This document shows positions 4,901-12,991 of a stretch of 35,472 nt of DNA, one piece after another. Within the stretch, counting starts at the first letter, position 1, and every line of letters starts with the position of its first letter. Made by a program: the position numbers and the translations under genes. The notes beneath the pieces were generated by a model. The model saw only the letters and a list, made by a program, of their open reading frames with translations, did not search any database and was not told where the DNA came from. Location: NCBI GenBank assembly GCA_900547445.1, contig URGJ01000017.1, forward strand, positions 1 through 35,472, read 5' to 3'. This stretch comes from an uncultured Oscillospiraceae bacterium. Lineage in GTDB: Bacteria; Bacillota; Clostridia; Oscillospirales; Acutalibacteraceae.

Positions 4901-6474
4901 CAGAACTTAAGCTTAGCTATAAGCGCCTCGGCGATTTTCATACCGTCGGTCGCGGCGGACATTATTCCGCCCGCGTAGCCCGCGCCCTCACCGCAGGGGT
5001 AAATACCCTTGTGAGAAAGGCTTTGTCCGTCATCGCCTCTTAATATCCTTACGGGGGACGAGCTCCTTGTTTCGGGTGCGGTAAGCACCGCCGAACCGTC
5101 TGCAAAGCCCCTTATTTTTTTGTCGAAAAGCAAAATCCCCTCTTTTAGGCTCTCGCAGATAAAGGCGGGGAAAATTTTTTCAAAATCGGCGTATACGTAA
5201 TTGGGCTTTACAGTAGGCTTTACCCTTGTTATTTCAAAGGGCTTTCCGAAAACAAAGCTCCCGACCGTGCTTACAGGTACCGCACCGCCCGCCGCGGCGT
5301 AAGCCGTCTGCTCGGTTTTCCTCTGCAAAGCACAGCCCGCCAAAACATCGCCGCCCTCTAAATCCTCAGGCTCAACGCTTACAAGCAGGGCGCTGTTTGC
5401 ATTCGCACCGTCTCTTTTACTCCTGCTCATACCGTTTACCGCAATGCCGCCTAACTCGCTTGAGGCGTTAATTACCTCGCCGCCGGGGCACATACAAAAG
5501 GTGTATACTCCCCTGCCGTTTTTAAGGTGCGCCGCCAGCTTATAGTCGGCGGCGGAAAGAGCAGGATGAAAGGCAAAATCGCCGTAAAGCGCCTTATTTA
5601 TATCACTTTGGAGATGCTCTATTCTGACCCCCATAGAAAAAGGCTTTCTTATCATATTAACGCCGTTTTCTTTAAGCATTAAAAAGGTGTCACGCGCCGA
5701 ATGACCCGTAGCTAAAATAAGCCGTTCGCAGGGAATTTCCTCATCGGCGGCGACAGCCGCGACAAGCCGCCCGTCCTTAAAGCGCAAATTATCAAGCCGA
5801 GTTTCAAACCGCACCTCTCCGCCTAAAGATATTATCTCTTCTCTTATGCTTTTTACAACATTTACGAGTATATCCGTTCCTATATGGGGCTTAGCGTCGG
5901 TCAAAATGCTCCCGGGCGCTCCGTGCTTATAAAATTCTTCTAAAACCGCGCGGCAGCGAAAGTCTTTGATTCCCGTGTTTAATTTGCCGTCCGAAAAGGT
6001 GCCGGCTCCCCCCTCGCCGAACTGGACGTTTGATTCGGTGTCAAGCTGTCCGCCCGCGAAAAAACGGTTTACATCTGAGGTTCTCGAATCCGCGTCCCGC
6101 CCGCGTTCAAGCACTAACGGTCTTAGCCCCGCTCGGGCGAGAACCAGCGCCGCAAACATTCCCGCAGGTCCAAATCCGACTATAACAGGTCGGGTTTCAG
6201 GGCGTTTTTCCGAAATCCGCCATACATATTCCCGCGGCGTATAGACAGAAGCGTTTTTAGCTTTTTTTAATGCAGCGTTTTCGTTTATATTTAATTCCGC
6301 AAGCAGAGAACAGCAAAAATGCAGATCGCTTTTCTTTCTTGCATCAACCGATTTTTTATATAGTTCAGCTGATTTAACCGCGCTGACATCAATTTTAAGC
6401 GCCCTCGCGGCATAAGGTTTTAAATCGGAAAAATCCGTATCAAGTGAAAGATTTACATTATTAATAAGCAGCAT
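4897..6474 (-). CDS. FAD-dependent dehydrogenase, COG2509 type
   Basis: The 525-aa protein belongs to the uncharacterised NAD(FAD)-utilising dehydrogenases. Residues 1-90 form a small N-terminal domain typical of the family. A dinucleotide-binding motif GFGPAG lies at 100-105 and is followed by LVLERGRDAD. Further family marks are FGEGGAGTFSDGKLNTG in the first third and the C-terminal GIYPCGEGAGYAGGIMSAATDG, which should contact FAD. It is expected in the cytoplasm; substrate and physiological role are unknown. The start at 6474 has GGAGGGTGA upstream and lies one base past the stop of the preceding flavoprotein gene, so the two are probably translationally coupled in one operon with a phosphatase and thioredoxin. 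No terminator separates it from the convergent plus-strand gene. Confidence 0.88.
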   Translation of the reverse strand: MLLINNVNLSLDTDFSDLKPYAARALKIDVSAVKSAELYKKSVDARKKSDLHFCCSLLAELNINENAALKKAKNASVYTPREYVWRISEKRPETRPVIVGFGPAGMFAALVLARAGLRPLVLERGRDADSRTSDVNRFFAGGQLDTESNVQFGEGGAGTFSDGKLNTGIKDFRCRAVLEEFYKHGAPGSILTDAKPHIGTDILVNVVKSIREEIISLGGEVRFETRLDNLRFKDGRLVAAVAADEEIPCERLILATGHSARDTFLMLKENGVNMIRKPFSMGVRIEHLQSDINKALYGDFAFHPALSAADYKLAAHLKNGRGVYTFCMCPGGEVINASSELGGIAVNGMSRSKRDGANANSALLVSVEPEDLEGGDVLAGCALQRKTEQTAYAAAGGAVPVSTVGSFVFGKPFEITRVKPTVKPNYVYADFEKIFPAFICESLKEGILLFDKKIRGFADGSAVLTAPETRSSSPVRILRGDDGQSLSHKGIYPCGEGAGYAGGIMSAATDGMKIAEALIAKLKFC

Positions 6475-6475
6475 T

Positions 6476-7696
6476 TCACCCTCCAGCTATCGCCTCGGCG
6501 GCGCAAAGGGCGCTTGACCACGCCCATTGGAGATTAAAGCCGCCGCAGTCGCCGTCGATATCTAATATTTCTCCTATCGCGTAAAGTCCCTTATACTCGC
6601 GGCTCATCATAGTATTTGGGTCAAACTGCTCGGTATCAAGCCCGCCGGAGGTTACCTGAGAATTAATAAATCCCGTATTACCCGTGACCGCGAAGCTGAA
6701 ATCCTTGATAAGCGCCGCCAATTTTTGCGGAGCGTTTTTATCAAACGAGGAAACAGGCATATTAAGTCTATAGCCCGCCGACTTGATTATAACCTGACCG
6801 AGCCGTTTATTCATAATTCCCGTAAAAAATTCATCGGTACTTCTGCCGCCGAGCATATCTATGCGCTCGCAAAGTTCATTTGTTAATGCTTGCAAACTTT
6901 TGCAAGGCATAAGGTCAAGGGATATAACGGGGCTTTGAGCGGTAGCCGCCGCGCCCGAAACCTGAAGAATCGGCGGCCCTGACAGCCCGTAATCGCAGAA
7001 GAGCACCTCGCCGTATTCTCGCCTTAAAAGTCTGCCGCCCGACTTAAGGCTTACATCGGCGTTTACTTTTATTCCCTTAAGCTGGCGTACAATTTCGGGT
7101 TCTGTTTTTAGCTGAACAATAGCGGGATAGGTCTTTACGGTTTTAAAGCCCGCCTTTTTTAAAAGGTCGAGCATCTGTCCGTCGCTGCCGAGCCGCTCTC
7201 CGCCCGAAAGCAGTCCCGCGGCAATTATAACATTTTGAGCCAAAAAACTCATATTACCCGCGATAACCTTAAAAAGTCCTCCTGAAAGCTGAATATTGGT
7301 AACCCTTGTTTCGGTGCAGAGAATTACGCCCGCCTCCTCTGCGGCAAAGCGCAGACAGTCCACAACCGACGCCGCCTGTAAAGAAACGGGATAGCCCTTA
7401 TCTCCCTCAAATATAAAATCAACGCCTATTTCATGAAAAAATTTTTCGGTTTCTTCCCCGCTGAAACGCGCAAGAGCGTACGCGGCAAAATCCGTATTTC
7501 TGCCGTGATAACGCTCTTTTGATATGTTTTTATTCGTTATGTTACATCGTCCGTTGCCCGTTGCCGCAAGCTTTTTGCCGACCCTCGGCAAAGCCTCAAG
7601 CAGTCTTACCGTCAACGCAGGATTTTCCTTTTTAACAGCTACCGCAGCGCAAAGTCCCGCCGCGCCGCCGCCGATTATTATTACGTCGTTTTTCAT
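6476..7696 (-). CDS. BaiN/RdsA family NAD(P)/FAD-dependent oxidoreductase (HI0933/YhiN-like)
   Basis: This 406-aa flavoprotein shows the N-terminal IIIGGGAAGLCAA Rossmann motif (GxGxxG at 9-14), the family signature GKKLAATGNGRCNITN near 40-55, GKGYPVS-like DKGYPVSLQAASVV in the middle, VTSGGL and the C-terminal GLYAIGEILDIDGDCGGFNLQWAWSSG-type FAD motif. Related proteins include BaiN, implicated in bile acid 7-dehydroxylation in Clostridium scindens, but the family is broad and present in bacteria without that pathway, and no other bai gene lies here. The start follows the phosphatase stop by three bases and has no strong ribosome binding site, which suggests translational coupling. Confidence 0.9.
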   Translation of the reverse strand: MKNDVIIIGGGAAGLCAAVAVKKENPALTVRLLEALPRVGKKLAATGNGRCNITNKNISKERYHGRNTDFAAYALARFSGEETEKFFHEIGVDFIFEGDKGYPVSLQAASVVDCLRFAAEEAGVILCTETRVTNIQLSGGLFKVIAGNMSFLAQNVIIAAGLLSGGERLGSDGQMLDLLKKAGFKTVKTYPAIVQLKTEPEIVRQLKGIKVNADVSLKSGGRLLRREYGEVLFCDYGLSGPPILQVSGAAATAQSPVISLDLMPCKSLQALTNELCERIDMLGGRSTDEFFTGIMNKRLGQVIIKSAGYRLNMPVSSFDKNAPQKLAALIKDFSFAVTGNTGFINSQVTSGGLDTEQFDPNTMMSREYKGLYAIGEILDIDGDCGGFNLQWAWSSALCAAEAIAGG

Positions 7697-7699
7697 ATG

Positions 7700-8425
7700 T
7701 TAATGTCGCTCGTCGAAATTTGAATAGGTCTCGCAAAAGCGAGCCTGAAAGGAGGGCGGCTCGTCCCCCGCGTAAAGATGTGAAATATCGCCAAAGCCGC
7801 AGCAGCGGAAATAAGCAACCCCCTGCTCGCGCTCCTCGGTGATGAGGGTCGTAACCGAGGAGGTCAGCGCGACGAAGCCGTGCCACAGCTGTACAGGGGA
7901 AATATTAAGAATATGCGACAGCAGTACGCACTCAACCCCAAAATGGCAGAAAAGCGCTACAGTATCTCTGCATTCATTTTCTACTCTGTACAAATTGCCC
8001 TCGCGGACATAGCCGTATTTTTGGAGCAGTCCGTCTATTCCGCTCACCGCCGCGGCGTATTTATCCTTAACATTTCCGCTTGACATCAGAGGAGTATTAA
8101 GCCATTTGTCCTTATCAAAATAATCGGGCTCTTTAGTCCAGTATTCCGGCATTAAATCCCACGGTATTCTTTTCTCGCCCGTTTTTGGATCTATAATATG
8201 TCCCGTAAACTCCTCTAACCACGGACATATTTTCGCTTTTTTTCCGAACGCGGCTAAGGTCGGCTCGGCTGTCGCTCTTGCCCTGCCTAACGGCGAGCAG
8301 TAAAAATCCTTAATATCAAGCTTTAAAAGCCTGCTTTTTAAAAGCTCCGCCTCTCGGCGGCCTTTCTCGGTTAGAGAATCAACCGTATAATCGGGGTCGC
8401 CGTGGCGAATAATCAAAAGCTTCAT
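7700..8425 (-). CDS. Histidine phosphatase family protein (phosphoglycerate mutase-like)
   Basis: The 241-aa protein begins MKLLIIRHGDPDY, with the catalytic RHG motif at 7-9 and H8 as the phosphate acceptor. SPLGRARATAEPTL (44-57) supplies the conserved arginine, and H161 in ALFCHFGVE is the second catalytic histidine. The length and the insert between about 75 and 120 do not match cobalamin phosphatase CobC or true phosphoglycerate mutase, so substrate is open. AGGAGACG precedes the ATG. It lies 23 bases after thioredoxin and directly before two flavoprotein genes in the same orientation. Confidence 0.85.
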   Translation of the reverse strand: MKLLIIRHGDPDYTVDSLTEKGRREAELLKSRLLKLDIKDFYCSPLGRARATAEPTLAAFGKKAKICPWLEEFTGHIIDPKTGEKRIPWDLMPEYWTKEPDYFDKDKWLNTPLMSSGNVKDKYAAAVSGIDGLLQKYGYVREGNLYRVENECRDTVALFCHFGVECVLLSHILNISPVQLWHGFVALTSSVTTLITEEREQGVAYFRCCGFGDISHLYAGDEPPSFQARFCETYSNFDERH

Positions 8426-8448
8426 TTTACGTCTCCTGAATTTTGTTC

Positions 8449-8757
8449 TCAGTCAATAAGCGCCAATATGGCTGGCTTTGGGCGCGCTCCAGTTTCGATT
8501 TTCTCAAGCTTGCCGTTTTTAAATGCGGCGAGCGTAGGTATTGATGAGACCGAAAAGCGCTCCGCAAGGCTCGGCGCTTCGTCCACATTGACCTTGCACA
8601 CCTTAATATCCTGCCTTTCCTCGGCTATCTCGTCGATTATGGGAGACACCATTTTACACGGACCGCACCAAATCGCAAAAAAATCCACCAAAACCGGCTT
8701 GTCCGAGTTTAAAACCTCAGCTTCGAAATTTGCTTCATTTAAATTTATAACTGACAT
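8449..8757 (-). CDS. trxA: Thioredoxin
   Basis: The 102-aa protein is a classical thioredoxin, a cytoplasmic dithiol reductant. It has the active site WCGPCK with C31 and C34, the preceding VDFFA strand, the cis-proline loop SIPTLAAF (P75) and a C-terminal GARPK segment as in typical TrxA. AAAGGATAG precedes the ATG. A weak promoter-like sequence and a 13-bp perfect stem-loop (8812-8841) separate it from the Asp23-family gene upstream, so it probably starts a four-gene operon with the phosphatase and the two flavoproteins. No thioredoxin reductase is encoded in the window. Confidence 0.96.
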   Translation of the reverse strand: MSVINLNEANFEAEVLNSDKPVLVDFFAIWCGPCKMVSPIIDEIAEERQDIKVCKVNVDEAPSLAERFSVSSIPTLAAFKNGKLEKIETGARPKPAILALID

Positions 8758-8811
8758 AATTACACTATCCTTTCTGTTATATTATCCGAAGAAAACATTC
8801 AAAAATACAGC

Positions 8812-8841
8812 TTAGTCGGTAATGAAAACATTACCGACTAA
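8812..8841 (-). terminator. 13-bp perfect stem-loop after the Asp23-family gene, probable terminator
   Basis: TTAGTCGGTAATG (8812-8824) and CATTACCGACTAA (8829-8841) pair perfectly around an AAAA loop. It begins five bases after the Asp23-family stop codon. On the minus strand the T run comes only after a short GCTGTA, so it is not a textbook terminator and could act as a 3' stabiliser or a protein site for the thioredoxin operon. Confidence 0.55.
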
Positions 8842-8846
8842 AAATT

Positions 8847-9194
8847 TCACTGCTCTTCTTCCGTAATATCAATATCCGCGATGTTCACATTAACCTGCGT
8901 TACCGCGTTGCCTGTCATAGTCTGAATTTTATCCTTTATATTACTCTGCACCTTTTCGGCGACATCTCTTGCCTTGGCGTTCTGCTTTAAGCAGATATAA
9001 ACGCTTATTTCAATAGCTCCGTTGATGTTTTCTACCTTAACTCCCTTAAAAGCGTTTTTAGTTTTAATGATCCCCTTTAAATCAATAGCCTTCTTTGAGA
9101 GACCTGCCACTCCTTCAACCTCTTTAGCGGCAATTTCCGCCATTTTTTCAAGTACCTCTGTATTTACGGACAGCTCTGTTTTATTATTTTCCAT
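8847..9194 (-). CDS. Asp23/Gls24 family envelope stress protein
   Basis: The 115-aa protein belongs to the Asp23/Gls24 (DUF322) family. The ATG at 9194 is chosen over the frame's upstream start at 9218 because ACGGAGGTATATCC precedes it. Recognisable are ELSVNTEVLEKMAEIAAKEVEGVAGL at the N-terminus and VKVENINGAIEISVYICL followed by ARDVAEKVQSNIKDKI. In staphylococci Asp23 coats the membrane and affects the cell wall stress response; in clostridia a member lies near spoIIIA and nusB, as here next to spoIIIAH. It is probably expressed alone: it has an extended -10 promoter at 9230-9257 and a stem-loop after its stop. Confidence 0.9.
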   Translation of the reverse strand: MENNKTELSVNTEVLEKMAEIAAKEVEGVAGLSKKAIDLKGIIKTKNAFKGVKVENINGAIEISVYICLKQNAKARDVAEKVQSNIKDKIQTMTGNAVTQVNVNIADIDITEEEQ

Positions 9195-9229
9195 GGATAT
9201 ACCTCCGTTATTTAACATACTTTAAATTT

Positions 9230-9257
9230 ATTATACCACATTTTTCAAATAACACAA
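9230..9257 (-). promoter_or_regulatory. Promoter of the Asp23-family gene
   Basis: On the minus strand TTGTGT (9257-9252), a 16-base spacer ending TGG and TATAAT (9235-9230) form an extended -10 promoter in the 68-base gap after spoIIIAH, 35 bases before the ATG at 9194. The -10 is perfect, the -35 weak. Confidence 0.65.
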
Positions 9258-9262
9258 CAGTT

Positions 9263-9805
9263 TTATTTAATAGGTACTATTTTAATATTTGAAAGGGGAA
9301 TATTGGTTTCCGAGGTGATAATATCCTGTATTTGGAGCGTTTGTGCCGAAGTGAGTCCGTCAGACTTTACTACAACGCTTATTCCGGTATCGCTGATAAC
9401 AGCAAGCGCTTGCCGGAAGCCCTTAGCCTTCAGAAGAGCCTCAATATTACCCTCGCTTTCCATACGTCCCGCTATTTCCTCTGTTTTTGCAACGGCGGAT
9501 TTTTTATCCTCATCTGTAAGCTTATCGCTTTTAAGGGTTTCCTCAATTAATTCCTGTGCTTTTTTGCGGGCGCTTTCCCGCTCCTTTTTAGCCGTAGCAA
9601 AATAATCTTCGTCCTTCGTCTCAGCCTTAGCCGAGGTCTGTACCGCCCCGCTTTCGGAGCTTGTGTTATTTACATATGAAGCCTCTCCCAAATACTTGCC
9701 CGAAGACGGCGTATATTTCATATTAAGCCATATTGCCGCCGCCAGAGCTAATACCATCGCCGTTACAGCTATCTGACTTTTCCCAAAAACCTTGCCTTTT
9801 TTCAT
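9263..9805 (-). CDS. spoIIIAH: Stage III sporulation protein AH
   Basis: SpoIIIAH is the mother-cell component that binds forespore SpoIIQ across the intermembrane space and forms a ring related to YscJ/FliF. The 180-aa protein has a short cytoplasmic start, a membrane helix at about 11-28 and a soluble domain with a charged coiled stretch (DYFATAKKERESARKKAQELIEE region) followed by the compact C-terminal domain ending in LSNIKIVPIK. It is somewhat shorter than the 218-aa Bacillus subtilis protein, as in other clostridia. GGAGGAAGA precedes the ATG, which overlaps the spoIIIAG stop as ATGA. It is the last gene of the spoIIIA operon; no clear terminator follows. Confidence 0.93.
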   Translation of the reverse strand: MKKGKVFGKSQIAVTAMVLALAAAIWLNMKYTPSSGKYLGEASYVNNTSSESGAVQTSAKAETKDEDYFATAKKERESARKKAQELIEETLKSDKLTDEDKKSAVAKTEEIAGRMESEGNIEALLKAKGFRQALAVISDTGISVVVKSDGLTSAQTLQIQDIITSETNIPLSNIKIVPIK

Positions 9806-10350
9806 TGGATTCTTCCTCCTGCTATATATACTCTTTTTGATGTTATATTAAGCGCCGCGGTAACGGCGTTTTGAATTTTCTCGTTAATCTGCTCATCGTC
9901 CCCTCCCTCGCAAACAATCGCCACGCCGCGCACCTCGGGCATTTCGGTGGTTACAAGCAGAGCCTGCTCTCCTCCGTCGGCAGACTTTACTGTTATGTAG
10001 CTCTGCTTTAATTCGCTGCTGGTGCTTTTTGAATCGCTCTCTGTTTTATCCGCCGAAACGCCCTCCTTGATGTCGGCATAGGAATATTTTATGCCGCTTT
10101 CAAGGGTTATTACTACCTTTACGTTGCCGGTGCCCGTAATGCTTTTAACGATTTCCTCAATGCTGTCTTCCAGCTGAGCACGGTATTCGTCGGCGGTTAT
10201 ATTTTCACCCGAAGGCGTTTTTTTTCCCGATTTATCTCCGCCGCCTATAAAGGAAGAAAGGAAAATAAGCGCCATGCCGACAAGCCCTGCCGCAACAAGT
10301 ATTTTTGGATTTTTGATCTTTTCGGTCAGCTTATTTATCACATCGTTCAT
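9802..10350 (-). CDS. spoIIIAG: Stage III sporulation protein AG
   Basis: SpoIIIAG forms the large ring of the feeding channel between mother cell and forespore. The 182-aa protein has a membrane helix at about 19-37 (VAAGLVGMALIFLSSFIGG), a linker and a ring-building domain. The region VKVVITLESGIKYSYADIKE and VRGVAIVCEGGDDEQINEKIQNAVTAALNI is typical of the family. The ATG lies within the end of spoIIIAF (20-base overlap), with a distant GAGGTAG upstream, so translation is probably coupled. The stop overlaps the spoIIIAH start by four bases. Confidence 0.93.
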   Translation of the reverse strand: MNDVINKLTEKIKNPKILVAAGLVGMALIFLSSFIGGGDKSGKKTPSGENITADEYRAQLEDSIEEIVKSITGTGNVKVVITLESGIKYSYADIKEGVSADKTESDSKSTSSELKQSYITVKSADGGEQALLVTTEMPEVRGVAIVCEGGDDEQINEKIQNAVTAALNITSKRVYIAGGRIQ

Positions 10351-10774
10351 TTATAATTTCTACCTCTATATTTTCCGCCGCGGAGCCGAGCGCCGCGCGT
10401 ATTCTTTCCTTATCAGCGTCCGAATAAATTATCACTTTACTAATTACTATGCTGCCGTCCTCGTTTTTATCCGTACAAACAGTAATTTCGGAAAAATTTA
10501 TTTCGCAGCTTCTGAGCGCTTCGCCGTAAACATACCTTGCCGCCGCGGCTTTTAACTCTTCGTCCGAGGCTGCCGCCGACGCTTCAAAGCTGATATCGGT
10601 ATTAAAGCCGCCCTTTAAAAGTCCCGCCGCCGAAATGACTGTTACAAGAAAAACAAGACTTAACACATACTTTACGGGCTTTCCCAAATTGCCGTCTGGG
10701 CAGATAAGGTGTACAGCCCCTATAAAAACGCAGGCGGTGCAAAGGGAGGTTAAAAATGAGGTTAATCCGCTCAC
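10331..10774 (-). CDS. spoIIIAF: Stage III sporulation protein AF
   Basis: The 147-aa membrane protein has two hydrophobic helices near its N-terminus (TSFLTSLCTACVFIGAVHLI and VKYVLSLVFLVTVISAAGLL) and a soluble C-terminal domain ending EIEVEIINE-like VEIINERCDK. It is a component of the SpoIIIA-SpoIIQ complex. The open frame continues to 11209, but that part lies inside spoIIIAE in another frame and is not coding. The start is taken as GTG at 10774, giving GTGA overlap with the spoIIIAE stop; no ATG is available nearby. A non-ATG coupled start of this kind fits the tight packing of the operon. Confidence 0.87.
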   Translation of the reverse strand: MSGLTSFLTSLCTACVFIGAVHLICPDGNLGKPVKYVLSLVFLVTVISAAGLLKGGFNTDISFEASAAASDEELKAAAARYVYGEALRSCEINFSEITVCTDKNEDGSIVISKVIIYSDADKERIRAALGSAAENIEVEIINERCDK

Positions 10775-11916
10775 GACCCACGCACCCCCGTAACCACCGC
10801 GGCGAGAGAAATTACAAACATCGCCCCGACAAGAAGTATAATTCCTATTAAAACCGACATCATTGAATCGACCGCCCTTAAAAGCCCCGCAATTCCGCCT
10901 AAAGAGAAAAGCTCCGACACCGCCGAGGTCACAAGCAGTACCGCACGCCAGATAAGCAGTTCGATTACGAGCGGTAAAAGGGTTACAGCACAGGCGAGCG
11001 CACCGTAAATTCCGACAGAGGATTTTAAAAGCCCCATAGAGGCGGTTACGGTGTTTATCGCCTCGGAAAGCACTCCGCCCGCGACAGGTACCGAAGAGCC
11101 TATAATAAACTTTGCGGTTTTTGAGGCTAAGGTATCCGCCGAGGCGTTTACGGCGGTCTGAATACCTAAAATTCCGATAAATACGGCGGAAATAAACGCC
11201 ATTATCCAAAAGGCGAGCTTTTTAACCGTTTCGGCTATGCCTGATTTCTTAATTGCGGGCGATACCGCGCCGCTCAAACTTACCGCAAGGTAACCGCCCA
11301 TTAAGGGTAATACGGCAAAGCTTGAAATATAGGTTACTGTCTCCGCCGCCGCAAGCAGTAAAGCGCTCATTGAGGCAGAGGTCACCGCCGCCCCCGAAGC
11401 GGCTACAATAACCGCAAAAATCGGAATAAACGAAAGCATAAATATCCCCGTACCCCGAAGCGCGTTTACCGATGCGTTTATTACGGAGGAAACGGGAACT
11501 GCTATTACCGCCGCAGACGCCGCCGCCGCGGCGTACACAGCCGCGGTCATCGAGCTGCTCTTGATTTCCACGCAGCCAAGCGCCGCTGAAATCAGAACTA
11601 TCGCAATTATTCCCGCTCCCGCCTTAATCGGAGCCTTTGCACCCGAGGCTATAAAGGTAAATATATGCTTAAACACGCTTTCGGCAGAGAGGGAGTTTAC
11701 CCAGTTATAGTCGGATGGGTCTATGCCGTTGTCTCTAAAATATTCCCTTGTTTGTTCGGGCAAATTATTCTCTATTTCCTCCGCTCCGCTGTTTTTATAC
11801 TGCTCAGAGTAAAATTCATCGGGCGAGCCGCTTCCCTCAGCCCGCACGCCTAAGGTCAAAAGCGCCGATAAAAGGCAAAATAAAATTAAAATTCTTAATT
11901 TTCTTCCTGCTTTCAT
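10771..11916 (-). CDS. spoIIIAE: Stage III sporulation protein AE
   Basis: SpoIIIAE is the large polytopic membrane protein of the channel complex and is fused to no other domain here. Its 381 residues begin with a likely signal peptide (about 1-26, LILFCLLSALLTLGVRAEG), then an extracytoplasmic segment with the conserved YFRDNGIDPSDYNWV region, followed by several hydrophobic helices rich in alanine and serine (from about 95 to the C-terminus). Length and layout match the family. CGGAGAAG precedes the ATG, 25 bases after spoIIIAD. Its stop overlaps the GTG of spoIIIAF. Confidence 0.94.
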   Translation of the reverse strand: MKAGRKLRILILFCLLSALLTLGVRAEGSGSPDEFYSEQYKNSGAEEIENNLPEQTREYFRDNGIDPSDYNWVNSLSAESVFKHIFTFIASGAKAPIKAGAGIIAIVLISAALGCVEIKSSSMTAAVYAAAAASAAVIAVPVSSVINASVNALRGTGIFMLSFIPIFAVIVAASGAAVTSASMSALLLAAAETVTYISSFAVLPLMGGYLAVSLSGAVSPAIKKSGIAETVKKLAFWIMAFISAVFIGILGIQTAVNASADTLASKTAKFIIGSSVPVAGGVLSEAINTVTASMGLLKSSVGIYGALACAVTLLPLVIELLIWRAVLLVTSAVSELFSLGGIAGLLRAVDSMMSVLIGIILLVGAMFVISLAAVVTGVRGS

Positions 11917-11941
11917 AATCTTCTCCGTAATACTTAGGCTA

Positions 11942-12328
11942 TTATTTTAAAAAGCCGAGCGCCGTCTCCAAAACCGCCGATATGAGCGGAACGGACAGAA
12001 TAAATATCGCGCATTTCCCCGCAAGCTCCGCCTTTGCGGCTAAAGACGCCTGACCGCTGTCGCGGCAAGCGTCGGCTATAAATCCCGTCACATAGCCGAT
12101 ACCGAGAGCCTTAAGCGCAACCGCGAAGTATTCGGTTTTTACCCCGCAGCTTAAAAGCCTTGCTTTTATGTATTCTATAGGAGTCCATACTCCTTTTAAA
12201 ACGTAAAGCGTTACAACCGCGCCGCCCGCCAGCGCCACCATAAGCGCGTATTCGCCCTTTTGCTGTTTTAAGACAATCGCCAACACGGCAGAAATAAGGC
12301 AGATTGCGAGTATTTTAAAAATTTCCAT
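11942..12328 (-). CDS. spoIIIAD: Stage III sporulation protein AD
   Basis: The 128-aa hydrophobic protein has about four membrane helices. It has family features such as VLKQQKGEYALMVALAGGA near residues 20-38 and ALGIGYVTGFIADACRDSGQASLAAKAELAGK in the second half. It is part of the SpoIIIA complex in the mother-cell membrane; together with SpoIIIAC it is often compared to membrane parts of secretion systems. The ATG lies three bases after the spoIIIAC stop. Confidence 0.94.
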   Translation of the reverse strand: MEIFKILAICLISAVLAIVLKQQKGEYALMVALAGGAVVTLYVLKGVWTPIEYIKARLLSCGVKTEYFAVALKALGIGYVTGFIADACRDSGQASLAAKAELAGKCAIFILSVPLISAVLETALGFLK

Positions 12329-12331
12329 TGT

Positions 12332-12526
12332 TTACAGCCCGAAAATACTTTTAACCGTTGTAAAAAGGTCGGCAATTGCGTTTACAATCATTAAAAGCAC
12401 CACCACGAGGCCCGCCAAGGTGGTCAGCATCGCCTGATCCTCCCTACCCGAACGTACAAGCACAAGATTAAGCACCGTTACTATTATCCCTATCGCCGCT
12501 ATTTTAAAAATAAAATCGACGTCCAT
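12332..12526 (-). CDS. spoIIIAC: Stage III sporulation protein AC
   Basis: The 64-aa protein has two membrane helices, with the conserved IAAIGIIVTVLNLVL and REDQAMLTTLAGLVVVL segments of SpoIIIAC. Its size matches the family. TAGGTGA lies before the ATG, and it follows spoIIIAB by nine bases. It belongs to the SpoIIIA-SpoIIQ channel. Confidence 0.94.
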   Translation of the reverse strand: MDVDFIFKIAAIGIIVTVLNLVLVRSGREDQAMLTTLAGLVVVLLMIVNAIADLFTTVKSIFGL

Positions 12527-12535
12527 TTATTTCAC

Positions 12536-12991
12536 CTACAAAAAGAATATACATATAAAAATTCCGCACAGAATACCGAGCGTACTGTAAAGCCTGCACA
12601 GCTCGCCGCATTTTCTCTCCGCCTCGCCGCATTTTTTCTCGGTAAGCGACATATATAGTCCTATGCGTTCGCATTCCGACTCCGCGTCCGACATACCGAG
12701 ATCGCGGAAAAATTCCTCTAAAACAGCGGCGTCCGACAGCTCTAAATACATAGTATTAATAACGGCTTTACCGTCAGAAAGTCTTACGGTATCCTCGCCG
12801 AAGCAAAGGGACACAAGCCGCTCTATCTCTCCCGTACCCATTCTTATGCGCTCCCTTAAATCGGACATTGAGCGGTATATCCCGCAAAGCTTTTTATGTC
12901 TCTTTTTAAGCTCCGATGACTTTAAAAAGCCTCTGAGAGCGCAGGCGGAAAAAACTGCCGCAAGACCGATAAGCTTAAACAGCCACTCCAC
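12536..12991 (-). CDS. spoIIIAB: Stage III sporulation protein AB
   Basis: The 151-aa protein has hydrophobic helices at both ends (about 5-22 and 131-151) with a soluble helical middle, the typical SpoIIIAB layout, which resembles GspF-like platform proteins. The start is GTG at 12991, supported by AAAGGAGC at suitable distance; it lies inside the end of spoIIIAA with a 17-base overlap. It is thought to work with the SpoIIIAA ATPase at the membrane. Confidence 0.9.
   Translation of the reverse strand: MEWLFKLIGLAAVFSACALRGFLKSSELKKRHKKLCGIYRSMSDLRERIRMGTGEIERLVSLCFGEDTVRLSDGKAVINTMYLELSDAAVLEEFFRDLGMSDAESECERIGLYMSLTEKKCGEAERKCGELCRLYSTLGILCGIFICIFFL

Noticed and set aside
10775..11209. Extension of the spoIIIAF frame upstream of its GTG
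   Set aside because: This part lies entirely within spoIIIAE in another frame, and its translation is arginine- and cysteine-rich out-of-frame sequence.
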